From an uncultured Angelakisella sp. (GTDB taxonomy: Bacteria > Bacillota > Clostridia > Oscillospirales > Ruminococcaceae): DNA of 14,536 bases. The stretch is taken from contig CALGIL010000347.1 of the NCBI GenBank assembly GCA_937914895.1, positions 1 to 14,536 on the forward strand, written 5' to 3'. A program made the translations under genes and the position numbers. Below the pieces are notes generated by a model, which saw only the letters and a list, made by a program, of their open reading frames with translations, did not search any database and was not told the DNA's origin. Shown in pieces: positions 7,808 through 14,536 of this stretch (the stretch's first letter is position 1; each line of letters begins with the position of its first letter).

Positions 7808-8818
7808 ATGGCAAAGAGAAAAGTAATCCTGGATGTGGATACCGGCTCCGACGACGCCGTGGCGCTGTGCGCCGCCGTGCTGTCCCCCGACATTGAGTTG
7901 GTGGCCGCCTGCTCCGTATGGGGCAACCAGCCCATCGAAAACACCACCGACAACACCCTGCGCCTGTTTGAGGCCCTGGGCGTGGACATCCCCGTATACC
8001 GGGGCTGCGACACCGCCATGACCAAATACCTGTGCAAAAACTATGTGGAGCTGGACGCCTGGCGTCTGCGCCCCAAGGCCATGCGGGGCGGCAAAGAGAT
8101 CAGCATGCACAGCGCCCACCTGCCCCTTGCCCCCACCAACCGCAAGGCCGAGGACATGCCGGCCGCCTGCTTCTACGTGGACTACCTGCGCAAATCCAAG
8201 GAGAAGGTCACCCTGATCCCGGTGGGCCCCCTGACCAACGTGGGCCTGGCCCTGCGCATTGCCCCCGATATTGTGGACAAGATTGAGGAGATCGTCATCA
8301 TGGGCGGCGGCAGCAAGATTACCAACCACGACCCCTGGTCCGAATCCAACATCTTCCACGACCCCGAGGCGGCGCAGATTATCGCCGAATGCGGGGCCCG
8401 GGTGGTCTGGGTGCCCCTGGACGCCACCCACCGCGCGGTCATCACCCTGGACGACTGCAAGCGCTTCCGGGACATCGGCACCTTTGCCGCCAACTTCTGC
8501 GCCAGCCAGTGCGAGCAGCGCATTATCAACCACGACGCGGGCCAGCCCCTGGACATCCCCCACGCGGCGGCCGTCCACGACGCCCTTTGCGTGGCCTATG
8601 TCATCGACCCCACCGTGCTGACCGACCTGCGCCACTGCCATGTGGAAATCGGCCTTGACGGCTACGGCTCGGGCCAGACCATTGTGGACCAGCGGGCCTA
8701 TCCCCTGGAAAGGAACGGCTGGTTTGCCTTTGACGGCGATCGGTTCAAGTTTGTGGACATCCTCTGCGACTGCTTCCAGCGGGACAAAAGCACCGCCCAG
8801 GTTCTCGAAGAGGCATAA
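7808..8818 (+). CDS. Nucleoside hydrolase 2 (IunH/Rih family), diverged paralogue of hydrolase 1
   Basis: This 336-residue protein aligns end to end with the preceding hydrolase, showing an old tandem duplication. Shared blocks include DVDTGSDDAVA near the start, VGPLTNV, DKIEEIVIMGGG, VPLDATH, TLDDCKRFR and AVHDALC. Metal and ribose residues are kept (Asp9, Asp11, Asp15, Asp16, Asn40, Asn181, Asp258 and neighbouring His257). The aromatic residue of the EFN motif is replaced: it reads ESN (179-181), and DPEAA is preceded by IFH rather than IWY. The sequence around residues 67-90 also differs strongly from hydrolase 1. I infer a different nucleoside preference from its neighbour. It is the last gene of the operon, ending 49 bases before a strong terminator. 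Confidence 0.92.
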   Translation: MAKRKVILDVDTGSDDAVALCAAVLSPDIELVAACSVWGNQPIENTTDNTLRLFEALGVDIPVYRGCDTAMTKYLCKNYVELDAWRLRPKAMRGGKEISMHSAHLPLAPTNRKAEDMPAACFYVDYLRKSKEKVTLIPVGPLTNVGLALRIAPDIVDKIEEIVIMGGGSKITNHDPWSESNIFHDPEAAQIIAECGARVVWVPLDATHRAVITLDDCKRFRDIGTFAANFCASQCEQRIINHDAGQPLDIPHAAAVHDALCVAYVIDPTVLTDLRHCHVEIGLDGYGSGQTIVDQRAYPLERNGWFAFDGDRFKFVDILCDCFQRDKSTAQVLEEA

Positions 8819-8867
8819 CTCCTCCCTTTTACTTTTTACCCTGCTTTCTTCCTATCTCATCGTAGAT

Positions 8868-8910
8868 GGCGCCGGCGTCCCCAATTTGGGGGGCGCCGGC
8901 GCCGCTTTTA
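8868..8910 (+). terminator. Rho-independent terminator of the nucleoside operon
   Basis: A 15-base-pair stem (GGCGCCGGCGTCCCC at 8868-8882 with 8889-8903, one G-T pair) closes a six-base loop and is followed by GCTTTTA. It lies 49 bases after the second hydrolase gene. On the opposite strand no T-run follows, so it mainly serves rightward transcription. A weaker hairpin followed by TTTTTT lies further on, around 8985-9031, and could act as a backup. Confidence 0.8.
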
Positions 8911-9057
8911 TCATCCTCTCGGTTCCTTTGCGTCCTATGCCGCCCGGCAGCCCGCCGCCGCCCCGGACCGCATACCCTTGGGCAGCCATATCTTTGGATG
9001 TGGTCCCTGCGGCAAAGGGAATGGCTTTTTTGCGGCCTTCTGTACGCCAGGGCGCCG

Positions 9058-10398
9058 CTACTCCCCGCCGTCCCGGCCGGGTAAGGGAATATCACCTTCT
9101 ATCAGCACATGACAAGCCCCCCGGCCATCCACCCCCACAAGACTGCAGGAATAGCTGGCGGGAAGAATCTCCAGCAGCCGGATGTCCCGGGCGTGGGGGT
9201 CCCGGATGCTGTCCCAGTAAAAGAGGCCGCCGAAGGACCTCCCCTCCACTGTGGCATTTTCGGCCATCCAATAGACCTGCCCCTCCCGGGCCGCGGCGTC
9301 CCTCGGAATAAACCCATTTCCATAGCCGTCCGCGGCAAAACGAAGCGGCAGCTCCTGTACGGTCGTCCCGCCCTGGTCAAAGCGCAGAAGCGCCGGCTGG
9401 CTGTGTCCCGTTGCATAAACATAGGCCGTGGCAAAGACGGTTTTTCCATCGTCCAACAGGCGGAACGAATCTCCATAGGGAAATTCCCGGATGCTCTTGT
9501 CCTTTATGGATACCGCCAGCAGCACCGGCTCTCTGGGGCTTTCTTTTTTCTGGGCGGTCAGCAGAATATCCCCGTCCGCCGTCACGGCGGGGTTATTGGA
9601 ATACAGCGATAAGGTGTTTGCGGAATACCGGCACTGGTATTCCTCGGGGATGGGGATTTTTTCCGTCGGCGCGCCCTTGCTGTCGAAGAGGGAAAGGATC
9701 ATCCGGTTGACGGAAAACTGCTCGGTTTGTGTTGACTGATTTTCGGCATGGACCAGGATGTACCGCCCCGCGGTTTTGTCGTATCCAATCCCCACAATCG
9801 CGCTTTGGCCCCTGGCGGCGGGTGTCAGGGTCAGATCCAGGGGGTTGTACCGGCCGTCAAACAGCCGGACGGACCCCCATGTGATTCCCCGCGCCCTGTC
9901 AAATCCGGCGGAGGCATAGCCGATGAGGTTTTGATCCAGCCAGATGTGGTCCTGAAAGCCCATCTGCCTGCCGTCGTAATCATACCCTTGGCGGGGGTCT
10001 TCCAGGCTGAAGACGCGGTAACCGCAAAACCGGCCATCCCCTGCTGCATCGACATCCGTTTTGCACAGGACGGCATTCCCTTCCGGGGACAGCCGTCCGT
10101 CGGAACAGCGGACCCCGGGAAGCAGCCGCACGGTCTTCTCCCCCGCCCCATTTACGGATACCAGCAGGCTGCCGTCCCGGCTCATATCCGTATATTCCGC
10201 GGCCTGACGGGGATAGACGGAGATCCTCTGTTCCCGGTCCCCGGGGGACTCCTCTGCCGCCCCGGATGGGTCATCCGGCTGCGCTGCGCCGCTTTCCTCC
10301 GATATGCCGGGCACAAAACCGCCCTGGGGCGGTATACCTGAGCAGGCGGCGCACAGCAGCGCCAGCAGTACCAAAAGCGTGACGGTCCGTTTCATCAT
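9058..10398 (-). CDS. Predicted lipoprotein with beta-propeller-like segments, function unknown
   Basis: This 446-residue protein starts MMKRTVTLLV, with a hydrophobic core leading to LLCAACSG; Cys19 is the probable lipidated residue. The low-complexity linker to about residue 55 is rich in Pro, Glu, Ser and Asp. The rest shows repeated short strand-turn units of the type S-x-D-G-x-x-L-V-x-V (about 73-81, 104-112, 273-281 and 315-324), suggesting a WD40/TolB-like beta-propeller. No catalytic motif is recognised. The start is set by AAGGAGG at 10404-10410, five bases before the ATG at 10398 (eight before the ATG at 10395); a longer reading to 10479 lacks such a site and would bury the signal peptide. 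It lies 88 bases downstream of the SDR gene on the same strand and may be cotranscribed if the intervening hairpin is not a terminator. A surface sensor or binding role is possible but unproven. Confidence 0.8.
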   Translation of the reverse strand: MMKRTVTLLVLLALLCAACSGIPPQGGFVPGISEESGAAQPDDPSGAAEESPGDREQRISVYPRQAAEYTDMSRDGSLLVSVNGAGEKTVRLLPGVRCSDGRLSPEGNAVLCKTDVDAAGDGRFCGYRVFSLEDPRQGYDYDGRQMGFQDHIWLDQNLIGYASAGFDRARGITWGSVRLFDGRYNPLDLTLTPAARGQSAIVGIGYDKTAGRYILVHAENQSTQTEQFSVNRMILSLFDSKGAPTEKIPIPEEYQCRYSANTLSLYSNNPAVTADGDILLTAQKKESPREPVLLAVSIKDKSIREFPYGDSFRLLDDGKTVFATAYVYATGHSQPALLRFDQGGTTVQELPLRFAADGYGNGFIPRDAAAREGQVYWMAENATVEGRSFGGLFYWDSIRDPHARDIRLLEILPASYSCSLVGVDGRGACHVLIEGDIPLPGRDGGE

Positions 10399-10457
10399 AC
10401 GGTCCTCCTTTATTTCGGTGCCGCCCGTCCGGGTGGGGCCGTCCTCTGCCATAAAGG

Positions 10458-10493
10458 CGCATAACGCAAGCTTGTTCAAGCTTGTGTTATGCG
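10458..10493. repeat. Near-perfect 36-base palindrome between the lipoprotein and SDR genes
   Basis: Seventeen bases (10458-10474) pair with 10477-10493 around a two-base centre, with a single G-T mismatch pair. Each arm holds AAGCTT. The stop codon of the leftward SDR gene (10487-10489) lies inside one arm. On the minus strand it is followed by GCCTTTA, a weak tail, so it is either a poor terminator, an mRNA 3'-end stabiliser or a protein-binding site. Confidence 0.7.
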
Positions 10494-11359
10494 GTACCCA
10501 GGGCTTCGTCCCAGCAGTCTATCAGGGGATACAACCATTGGGAGATAGGCTGAAAGGTGAATCCGGACTGCCGGGCCGCCGCCGTATCCAGGCTAAAGCT
10601 TGGGACCCCATTCAGCGGGGCCGGTTCCCCGCAGACATCAAGGATGGCTTTTTTGCCCATGCGCCTCTGGGCATAATCAAGGATCTCCCCAAGGGAAATG
10701 GTGCCGCAGCTGCTTGCATTCATAACTCCCTGCACAGGGCTCTCCGCACACCACGCTAAAAAGCGGCCGGCCTCAAGGGAATGGATGAATGCTAAGCGAG
10801 CATCACCGTTATCCATATTCATGGGCCTTGCATTCAAAATATGCTCCACATAGAATAAAAGCCGGTTTGTATAATCATCCGCCCCAAATATCCATGGGAA
10901 CCGCACCACAACGGATGCTAAATCGGGATATGCCTGCAGCAGCGCGGATTCAGCCTGCCGCTTACTTTCATCATAGGCGTCTTGGTCACGTCCGCACCAT
11001 TTCAGGGGCGCGTTTTTTGCGTCAAACTCCGCCTCCTGCAAATTCATATGGAAATCGCGGTATACAGAAGCCGTGGAGGTCATGACGTATTTGTTTGTAT
11101 GGACCGCATCCAGAAGGAAGCGGACATCATCGGAGCTGTACGCCAGGTTATCGACCACGACGTCATAAAATTCACTGCCAAACGCCGCGGAAAGGCTGTC
11201 CGGGTTCTGCCGTTCAACGATTTTACGCCTTACCTGCCTCTGAAAATCGTCGGGCGCTTTTCCTCTGGTGGCAATTGTCACGTCATGCCCGGCCGATAGA
11301 AGCTCTCTTACCAAATGTCTGCCGACATATCTTGTGCCGCCCAACACCAATACCTTCAT
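10487..11359 (-). CDS. NAD-dependent epimerase/dehydratase-like protein (extended or atypical SDR)
   Basis: This is a 290-residue Rossmann-fold protein. The nucleotide-binding motif GGTRYVGRHL (7-16) follows MKVLVL. The catalytic set of the short-chain dehydrogenase family appears to be present: STAS (95-98) in a VMTSTASVY strand and AYDESK with Tyr129 and Lys133. RFPWIFG and FIHSLEAGRF match the usual later strands of nucleotide-sugar epimerases. It resembles the small NAD-dependent epimerase/dehydratase proteins common in Clostridia, whose substrates are mostly unknown. The ATG at 11359 is chosen because MKVLVLGG is the normal N-terminus and GGGGGA lies five bases upstream; the frame extends to 11440 without a comparable site. 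No partner gene nearby suggests a substrate. Confidence 0.85.
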   Translation of the reverse strand: MKVLVLGGTRYVGRHLVRELLSAGHDVTIATRGKAPDDFQRQVRRKIVERQNPDSLSAAFGSEFYDVVVDNLAYSSDDVRFLLDAVHTNKYVMTSTASVYRDFHMNLQEAEFDAKNAPLKWCGRDQDAYDESKRQAESALLQAYPDLASVVVRFPWIFGADDYTNRLLFYVEHILNARPMNMDNGDARLAFIHSLEAGRFLAWCAESPVQGVMNASSCGTISLGEILDYAQRRMGKKAILDVCGEPAPLNGVPSFSLDTAAARQSGFTFQPISQWLYPLIDCWDEALGTA

Positions 11360-11438
11360 TGCGGTCCCCCATCCTTTCAGGCCACTAAAGATTCCCGCCG
11401 GACCCGTGCATCCCCGGCACGAAAGACTCTTTATGTCC

Positions 11439-11447
11439 ATAATACCA
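11439..11447 (-). promoter_or_regulatory. Candidate extended -10 promoter for the SDR gene
   Basis: On the minus strand, TGGTATTAT gives a TGn extension plus a 5/6 match to TATAAT. No good -35 box is seen at the right distance, so this rests on the extended -10 alone. It would start transcription about 70-75 bases before the SDR start codon. Confidence 0.4.
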
Positions 11448-11482
11448 TGCTTTGCCCCATAAGGAAAGGCGGCATCCCCCGG

Positions 11483-11511
11483 TGGAAAGGGCTGGTCTTT
11501 TTTGCTATAAT
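11483..11511 (+). promoter_or_regulatory. Sigma-A promoter with extended -10 for the FAD oxidoreductase gene
   Basis: TGGAAA (11483-11488, 4/6) and a perfect TATAAT (11506-11511) are 17 bases apart, and TGC immediately before the -10 box gives an extended -10. Transcription would begin near 11518, about 38 bases before the GTG start. This is the most convincing promoter in the window. Confidence 0.75.
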
Positions 11512-11555
11512 AAACTTAGTTTGCACCCAACGACTTAGGAAACGGAGCGTTTTTT

Positions 11556-13013
11556 GTGTACGATGTCCTCATCATCGGGGCGGGCATTACGGGGCTCGCC
11601 ATCGCCCGCAGGCTGTCCCGGTACAATCTGCGCATCTGCGTGCTGGAAAAGGAACCCGACGTGGCCATGGGGGCCACCAAGGCCAACAGCGCCATTGTCC
11701 ACGGGGGCTATGCCGAGGACAGCCATACGCTGAAGGGGCAGCTTTGCTACAAGGGCAGGGTGCAGTTTGCCCGGCTGGACAGCGAGCTGCATTTCGGCTT
11801 TCGCCAAACCGGCTCCCTGGTGCTGGCCGCCGGCCCGGAGGACCTGCCCGGGCTGCAGGCCCTGCTGGAAAACGGCAGGCGAAACGGTCTGCCCGACCTG
11901 GAGATCCTTTCGGGGGACCAGATTTTTGCGGTGGAGCCAAACGCCAGCCCCCAGGCCCGATACGCCCTTTACTGCCGGGGGGCGGGGGTGTGTTCCCCCT
12001 ACGAAATGGCCATCGCCCTGGCCGAAAGCGCCGTGGCCAACGGCGTCCGGCTGTTTTTGAATGAAGAGGTCACCGGCATCACAAGACAGGGGGACGGCTT
12101 TTGGGTGGATACCTCCGCCGGGCGCCGGCGGGCCGCGGTGGTGGTCAACTGCGGCGGGCTGCAGTCGGGGCATCTGGCCGGCATGGCCGGGGACGCCGGC
12201 TTTACCATCCACCCCCGGTCGGGGCAGTACATCCTTTTGGCCAAGGGCACCGGCAGCCTGCTGGGGACGGTGGTGTTCCAGATGCCCACAAGCATGGGCA
12301 AGGGAATTTTGGTAACCCCCACCTACCACGGCAATCTGCTCATTGGGCCGGACGCCCTGGACCAGGAGGGGGCCGACCGCTCCACCGATGTCCGGCGGCT
12401 GGAGGCCATCTACCGGCAGGGGTTGGCGGCGGTGCCCAGGCTGGACATCACCAAATTCATCCGCAGCTTTGCCGGGGTGCGGGCGGTATCCTCCACCGGA
12501 GATTTTATCGTGGGCGCGGGCGCGGCCCCCGGCTTTATCAATGTGGCAGGCATCCAGTCCCCGGGGCTGACCTCCTCCCCCGCTATTGCCGACCGGGTGG
12601 CGGAGCTTGTGGCGGAGGCGGGCCTTCGGCTATTGCCCAACCCCCGCTACAACCCTTGCCGCAGGCCCATCATCCCCCCCGGCCAGCCGCAGTCCGTCAA
12701 CGAAGCAATGCGGCTGGCGGCGCTGCCCGATGGGGATGAGCGGCTGGTCTGCCGCTGTGAGCAGGTGGCCCAGGGGGTCATTCTGGACAGCCTGCGCCGG
12801 GGCATCCCCGTGACCACGGTGGACGGGGTCAAGCGCAGGACCCGTGCGTCCATGGGATTTTGCCAGGGGAACTTCTGCCGCCCCAGAATCAAGGAGCTGC
12901 TGGAGCGGGAGTACGGCGTCCCCATAGACGACCGCACCGACGTCCAGCGGGCTGGCGTCGCCCGGGTGGGCCGACAGGAGTTTTTGGATTACCTAAAAAG
13001 CCGGCAGGCGTAG
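11556..13013 (+). CDS. GlpA-type FAD-dependent oxidoreductase with C-terminal BFD-like [2Fe-2S] domain
   Basis: This is a 485-residue protein. The N-terminal FAD motif GAGITGLAIARRL (8-20) and KANSAIVHGGY (42-52) place it in the DAO/GlpA family, which includes glycerol-3-phosphate dehydrogenases and L-2-hydroxyglutarate oxidases. GVRAVSSTGDFIVG and NVAGIQSPGLTSSP form the C-terminal part of the FAD domain. From about residue 395 a BFD-like domain carries four Cys in the pattern C399-x-C401 and C436-x4-C441, a probable [2Fe-2S] site. Clostridial relatives usually sit beside a second flavoprotein and a small DUF1667 protein that complete the dehydrogenase; neither is here. The GTG start at 11556 has GGAG (11544-11547) eight bases upstream and gives the natural MYDVLIIGAG N-terminus. 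It has its own promoter and ends facing the ATPase gene. The substrate (glycerol-3-phosphate or a 2-hydroxy acid) is unresolved. Confidence 0.87.
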   Translation: MYDVLIIGAGITGLAIARRLSRYNLRICVLEKEPDVAMGATKANSAIVHGGYAEDSHTLKGQLCYKGRVQFARLDSELHFGFRQTGSLVLAAGPEDLPGLQALLENGRRNGLPDLEILSGDQIFAVEPNASPQARYALYCRGAGVCSPYEMAIALAESAVANGVRLFLNEEVTGITRQGDGFWVDTSAGRRRAAVVVNCGGLQSGHLAGMAGDAGFTIHPRSGQYILLAKGTGSLLGTVVFQMPTSMGKGILVTPTYHGNLLIGPDALDQEGADRSTDVRRLEAIYRQGLAAVPRLDITKFIRSFAGVRAVSSTGDFIVGAGAAPGFINVAGIQSPGLTSSPAIADRVAELVAEAGLRLLPNPRYNPCRRPIIPPGQPQSVNEAMRLAALPDGDERLVCRCEQVAQGVILDSLRRGIPVTTVDGVKRRTRASMGFCQGNFCRPRIKELLEREYGVPIDDRTDVQRAGVARVGRQEFLDYLKSRQA

Positions 13014-13061
13014 GCCCGGGGTCTCCCTTCCGGGGGATGATGCCCCGCCCGGCAGGGCAAA

Positions 13062-13100
13062 ACCCCACAGGAGGGGGACTTCGTCCCCCTCCTGTGGGGT
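13062..13100 (-). terminator. Strong terminator of the ugpC-like gene, possibly bidirectional
   Basis: Eighteen bases (13062-13079) pair perfectly with 13083-13100 around a TTC loop. On the minus strand the stem is followed by TTTTGCC, so it best terminates the leftward ATPase gene, 68 bases after its stop. On the plus strand only GGTTGT follows, but the very stable stem sits between convergent genes and probably blocks both directions. Confidence 0.75.
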
Positions 13101-13167
13101 GGTTGTGCGGCGGCCAGCGCCGCGGTATTCATTTGTGAAAGGATGCGGAAGCACCCGCCGGGCTTGC

Positions 13168-14295
13168 TTAATGAAAAATAGCGGCGCCGGTTTCCTTCTC
13201 AAACAGATGAATGTGGCTGACATCAATGGCAAGCCTTAGCGTTTCGCCCATTTTGGCCGCGGTGCGGGCGGGAACCTTGGCGGTCAGCTTGACGCTGTTG
13301 TAATTCAGGTAGAGGTAAACCTCGGAGCCCATCATTTCGGCCAGCTCAACCTGTGCTTCCAGGGTGGCCGCGCCCGCCGCCTCGGTAAAGCTCGGGTCGT
13401 CATGGAGTGCCTCGGGGCGGACCCCCAGCACCACAGGCTTGTCGATCAGCTGCGCCAGTTCCTCCGGCGATGCCTTGCCGTCGGGAACGGGGATTTGGAG
13501 GCTGCCGTCGGGGGAACCGCCAAGGAGAATGAAATAGGCGCCATCCCGCTGTACAAGCTGTGCGTCGATAAAGTTCATCTGAGGCGAACCGATAAAGCCG
13601 GCCACAAACATATTGGCGGGCTTGTCATAGACATGCTGGGGGGTGTCCACCTGCTGGACAACGCCGTCCTTCATCACCACAATGCGGTCGCCCATAGTCA
13701 TGGCCTCTATCTGGTCGTGGGTGACGTAAATAAAGGTGGTGCCCAGGCTTTGATGCAGCTTGGAAATCTCGGTGCGCATCTGGGAACGCAGCTTGGCGTC
13801 CAGGTTGGAAAGAGGTTCGTCCAGCAAAAAGACCGCGGGGTCGCGCACCATGGCGCGGCCCAGGGCGACACGCTGGCGCTCGCCGCCCGACAGTGCCTTG
13901 GGCTTGCGGGACAGCAGATGCTCAATGCCCAGCACCTTGGCGGCTTCGTCCACCTTTTTCTTAATTTCATCCTTGGGCACCTTGCGCAGCTCCAGCCCAA
14001 AGGACATATTCTTTTCCACCGTCATGTGGGGATACAGGGCATAGTTTTGAAAAACCATTGCAATGTCGCGGTCCTTGGGGGCGACGTCGTTGACCAGGCG
14101 GTCGCCGATATACAGCTCGCCCTCGCTGATCTCCTCCAGGCCGGCAATCATGCGCAGGGTGGTGGATTTACCGCAGCCCGAAGGACCCACCAGTACCACA
14201 AACTCCTTGTCGCCGATTTCCAGATTTACATCGTTGACCGCGTTGACGCCGCCGGGATAACGCTTGCTCAAATGTCGCATCGTAATGCTTGCCAT
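13168..14295 (-). CDS. ugpC: Carbohydrate ABC importer ATPase (MsmX/UgpC/MalK type)
   Basis: This 375-residue protein has one complete ABC domain: Walker A GPSGCGKST (37-45), Q-loop Gln83 in VFQNYALYPHMTV, signature LSGGERQRVALGRA (135-148), Walker B VFLLDEP (155-161), D-loop SNLDA and switch His193. After about residue 235 comes the C-terminal OB-fold (TOBE-type) domain of MalK-like proteins, covering the usual length of about 370. In Firmicutes such ATPases (MsmX) often stand alone and serve several sugar importers whose own operons lack an ATPase. This copy also has no binding protein or permease beside it in the window. The ATG at 14295 has GAGG eight bases upstream. It is terminated by the hairpin at 13062-13100. 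The family is certain; the shared-ATPase role is inferred. Confidence 0.94.
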   Translation of the reverse strand: MASITMRHLSKRYPGGVNAVNDVNLEIGDKEFVVLVGPSGCGKSTTLRMIAGLEEISEGELYIGDRLVNDVAPKDRDIAMVFQNYALYPHMTVEKNMSFGLELRKVPKDEIKKKVDEAAKVLGIEHLLSRKPKALSGGERQRVALGRAMVRDPAVFLLDEPLSNLDAKLRSQMRTEISKLHQSLGTTFIYVTHDQIEAMTMGDRIVVMKDGVVQQVDTPQHVYDKPANMFVAGFIGSPQMNFIDAQLVQRDGAYFILLGGSPDGSLQIPVPDGKASPEELAQLIDKPVVLGVRPEALHDDPSFTEAAGAATLEAQVELAEMMGSEVYLYLNYNSVKLTAKVPARTAAKMGETLRLAIDVSHIHLFEKETGAAIFH

Positions 14296-14384
14296 GGCAG
14301 AAACCTCATCTCTTAATAGTAATTTATTGATATGTTGATTTATGGCTCCATTGAAGATATAATGACTATATCCGCTTGTACAGT

Positions 14385-14413
14385 ATCATATCAGCTGTTT
14401 ACGGGCAAAACAA
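14385..14413 (-). promoter_or_regulatory. Candidate promoter of the ugpC-like gene
   Basis: On the minus strand, TTGTTT (14408-14413, only TTG matching) is followed after 17 bases by TATGAT (14385-14390, 5/6). The start would fall near 14378, about 83 bases before the ATG. The weak -35 box would suit an activated promoter, and repeats lie directly upstream of and over it. Confidence 0.45.
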
Positions 14414-14448
14414 TGGTAAAATGTTGATTGCGTGGGTAAAATAATGAT
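14404..14448. repeat. Three helically phased copies of a GGTAAAATnnTGAT-like motif
   Basis: GGTAAAATAATGAT (14435-14448) and GGTAAAATGTTGAT (14415-14428) match at 12 of 14 positions and begin exactly 20 bases apart. A third, weaker copy, GGCAAAACAATGGT (14404-14417), matches the first at 11 of 14 and begins 11 bases before the second, overlapping it by three bases. Spacings near one and two turns put all copies on the same DNA face, over and upstream of the predicted -35 box of the ATPase gene. They may be binding sites for a transcription factor. Confidence 0.45.
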
Positions 14449-14467
14449 GTGGGAACAGTCCGAAAAA

Positions 14468-14536
14468 CAAAGCCGTTACATGCCCCTCCCCGGCCACCAG
14501 GGGGGGCGGGGGCGGGAGGGGCATGTAACGGCTTTG
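14468..14536 (-). terminator. Large inverted repeat at the right edge, probable terminator of the next leftward gene
   Basis: Twenty-three bases (14468-14490) pair perfectly with 14514-14536, the last base of the window, around a G-rich 23-base centre that may pair further. On the minus strand the stem is followed by TTTTTCGG, as in an intrinsic terminator. The gene it serves lies outside the window. The arms may extend beyond the edge. Confidence 0.6.

Noticed and set aside
6614..8641. 675-codon leftward open frame over both hydrolases
   Set aside because: It is the antisense shadow of two duplicated genes. Its apparent internal repeats only mirror the hydrolase duplication.
8829..9095. Small 88-codon leftward frame downstream of the lipoprotein gene
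   Set aside because: It covers the terminator hairpin and overlaps the lipoprotein's 3' end, is Arg/Gly-rich and has no motif.
8640..9311. Rightward open frame spanning the operon end and terminator
   Set aside because: It starts inside hydrolase 2, passes through the terminator hairpin and overlaps the lipoprotein gene; the translation is Pro/Arg-rich without family features.

Overview
The window reads as ordinary chromosomal DNA from a GC-rich Gram-positive anaerobe, most likely a gut Clostridia member of the Oscillospiraceae type. This is inferred from C/G-rich third codon positions, strong AGGAGG-type ribosome binding sites, Lgt-type lipoproteins, sigma-A-like promoters, a BMP-type nucleoside importer, a YczE-like membrane protein and an MsmX/UgpC-type orphan ATPase. 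There is no rRNA, tRNA, CRISPR array, transposase or phage gene.

Left region (1-8910): a nucleoside uptake and breakdown locus. A winged-HTH/PfkB kinase fusion runs leftward off the edge (1-645; only its first 215 codons are present). Across a 464-base intergenic region with two divergent, overlapping promoters (about 935-980), a rightward operon encodes a YczE-like membrane protein, a BMP/PnrA-type nucleoside-binding lipoprotein, a double-NBD ABC ATPase, two BPD_transp_2 permeases and two tandem, diverged nucleoside hydrolases. It ends at a strong GC-rich terminator (8868-8910). Together these genes would capture nucleosides, import them intact and split them into base plus ribose. The divergent kinase could phosphorylate the sugar or nucleoside and, through its DNA-binding domain, could also control the locus.

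Middle region (9058-11359): two leftward genes, an extended-SDR NAD-dependent epimerase/dehydratase-like protein and, downstream of it, an unrecognised lipoprotein with beta-propeller-like segments. Between them lies a nearly perfect 36-base palindrome.

Right region (11483-14536): a rightward GlpA-type FAD oxidoreductase with a C-terminal BFD-like [2Fe-2S] domain, driven by a clear extended -10 promoter. It converges on a leftward MsmX/UgpC-type carbohydrate ABC ATPase, with a strong hairpin between the two. Upstream of the ATPase are three helically phased copies of a 14-base motif, and at the right edge is a 23-base inverted repeat that looks like the terminator of the next leftward gene.

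No wholly unprecedented system is evident. The best leads are the fused regulator-kinase facing the nucleoside operon, the two diverged hydrolases with altered active-site motifs, the orphan GlpA/BFD flavoprotein and the phased repeats upstream of the ATPase gene.
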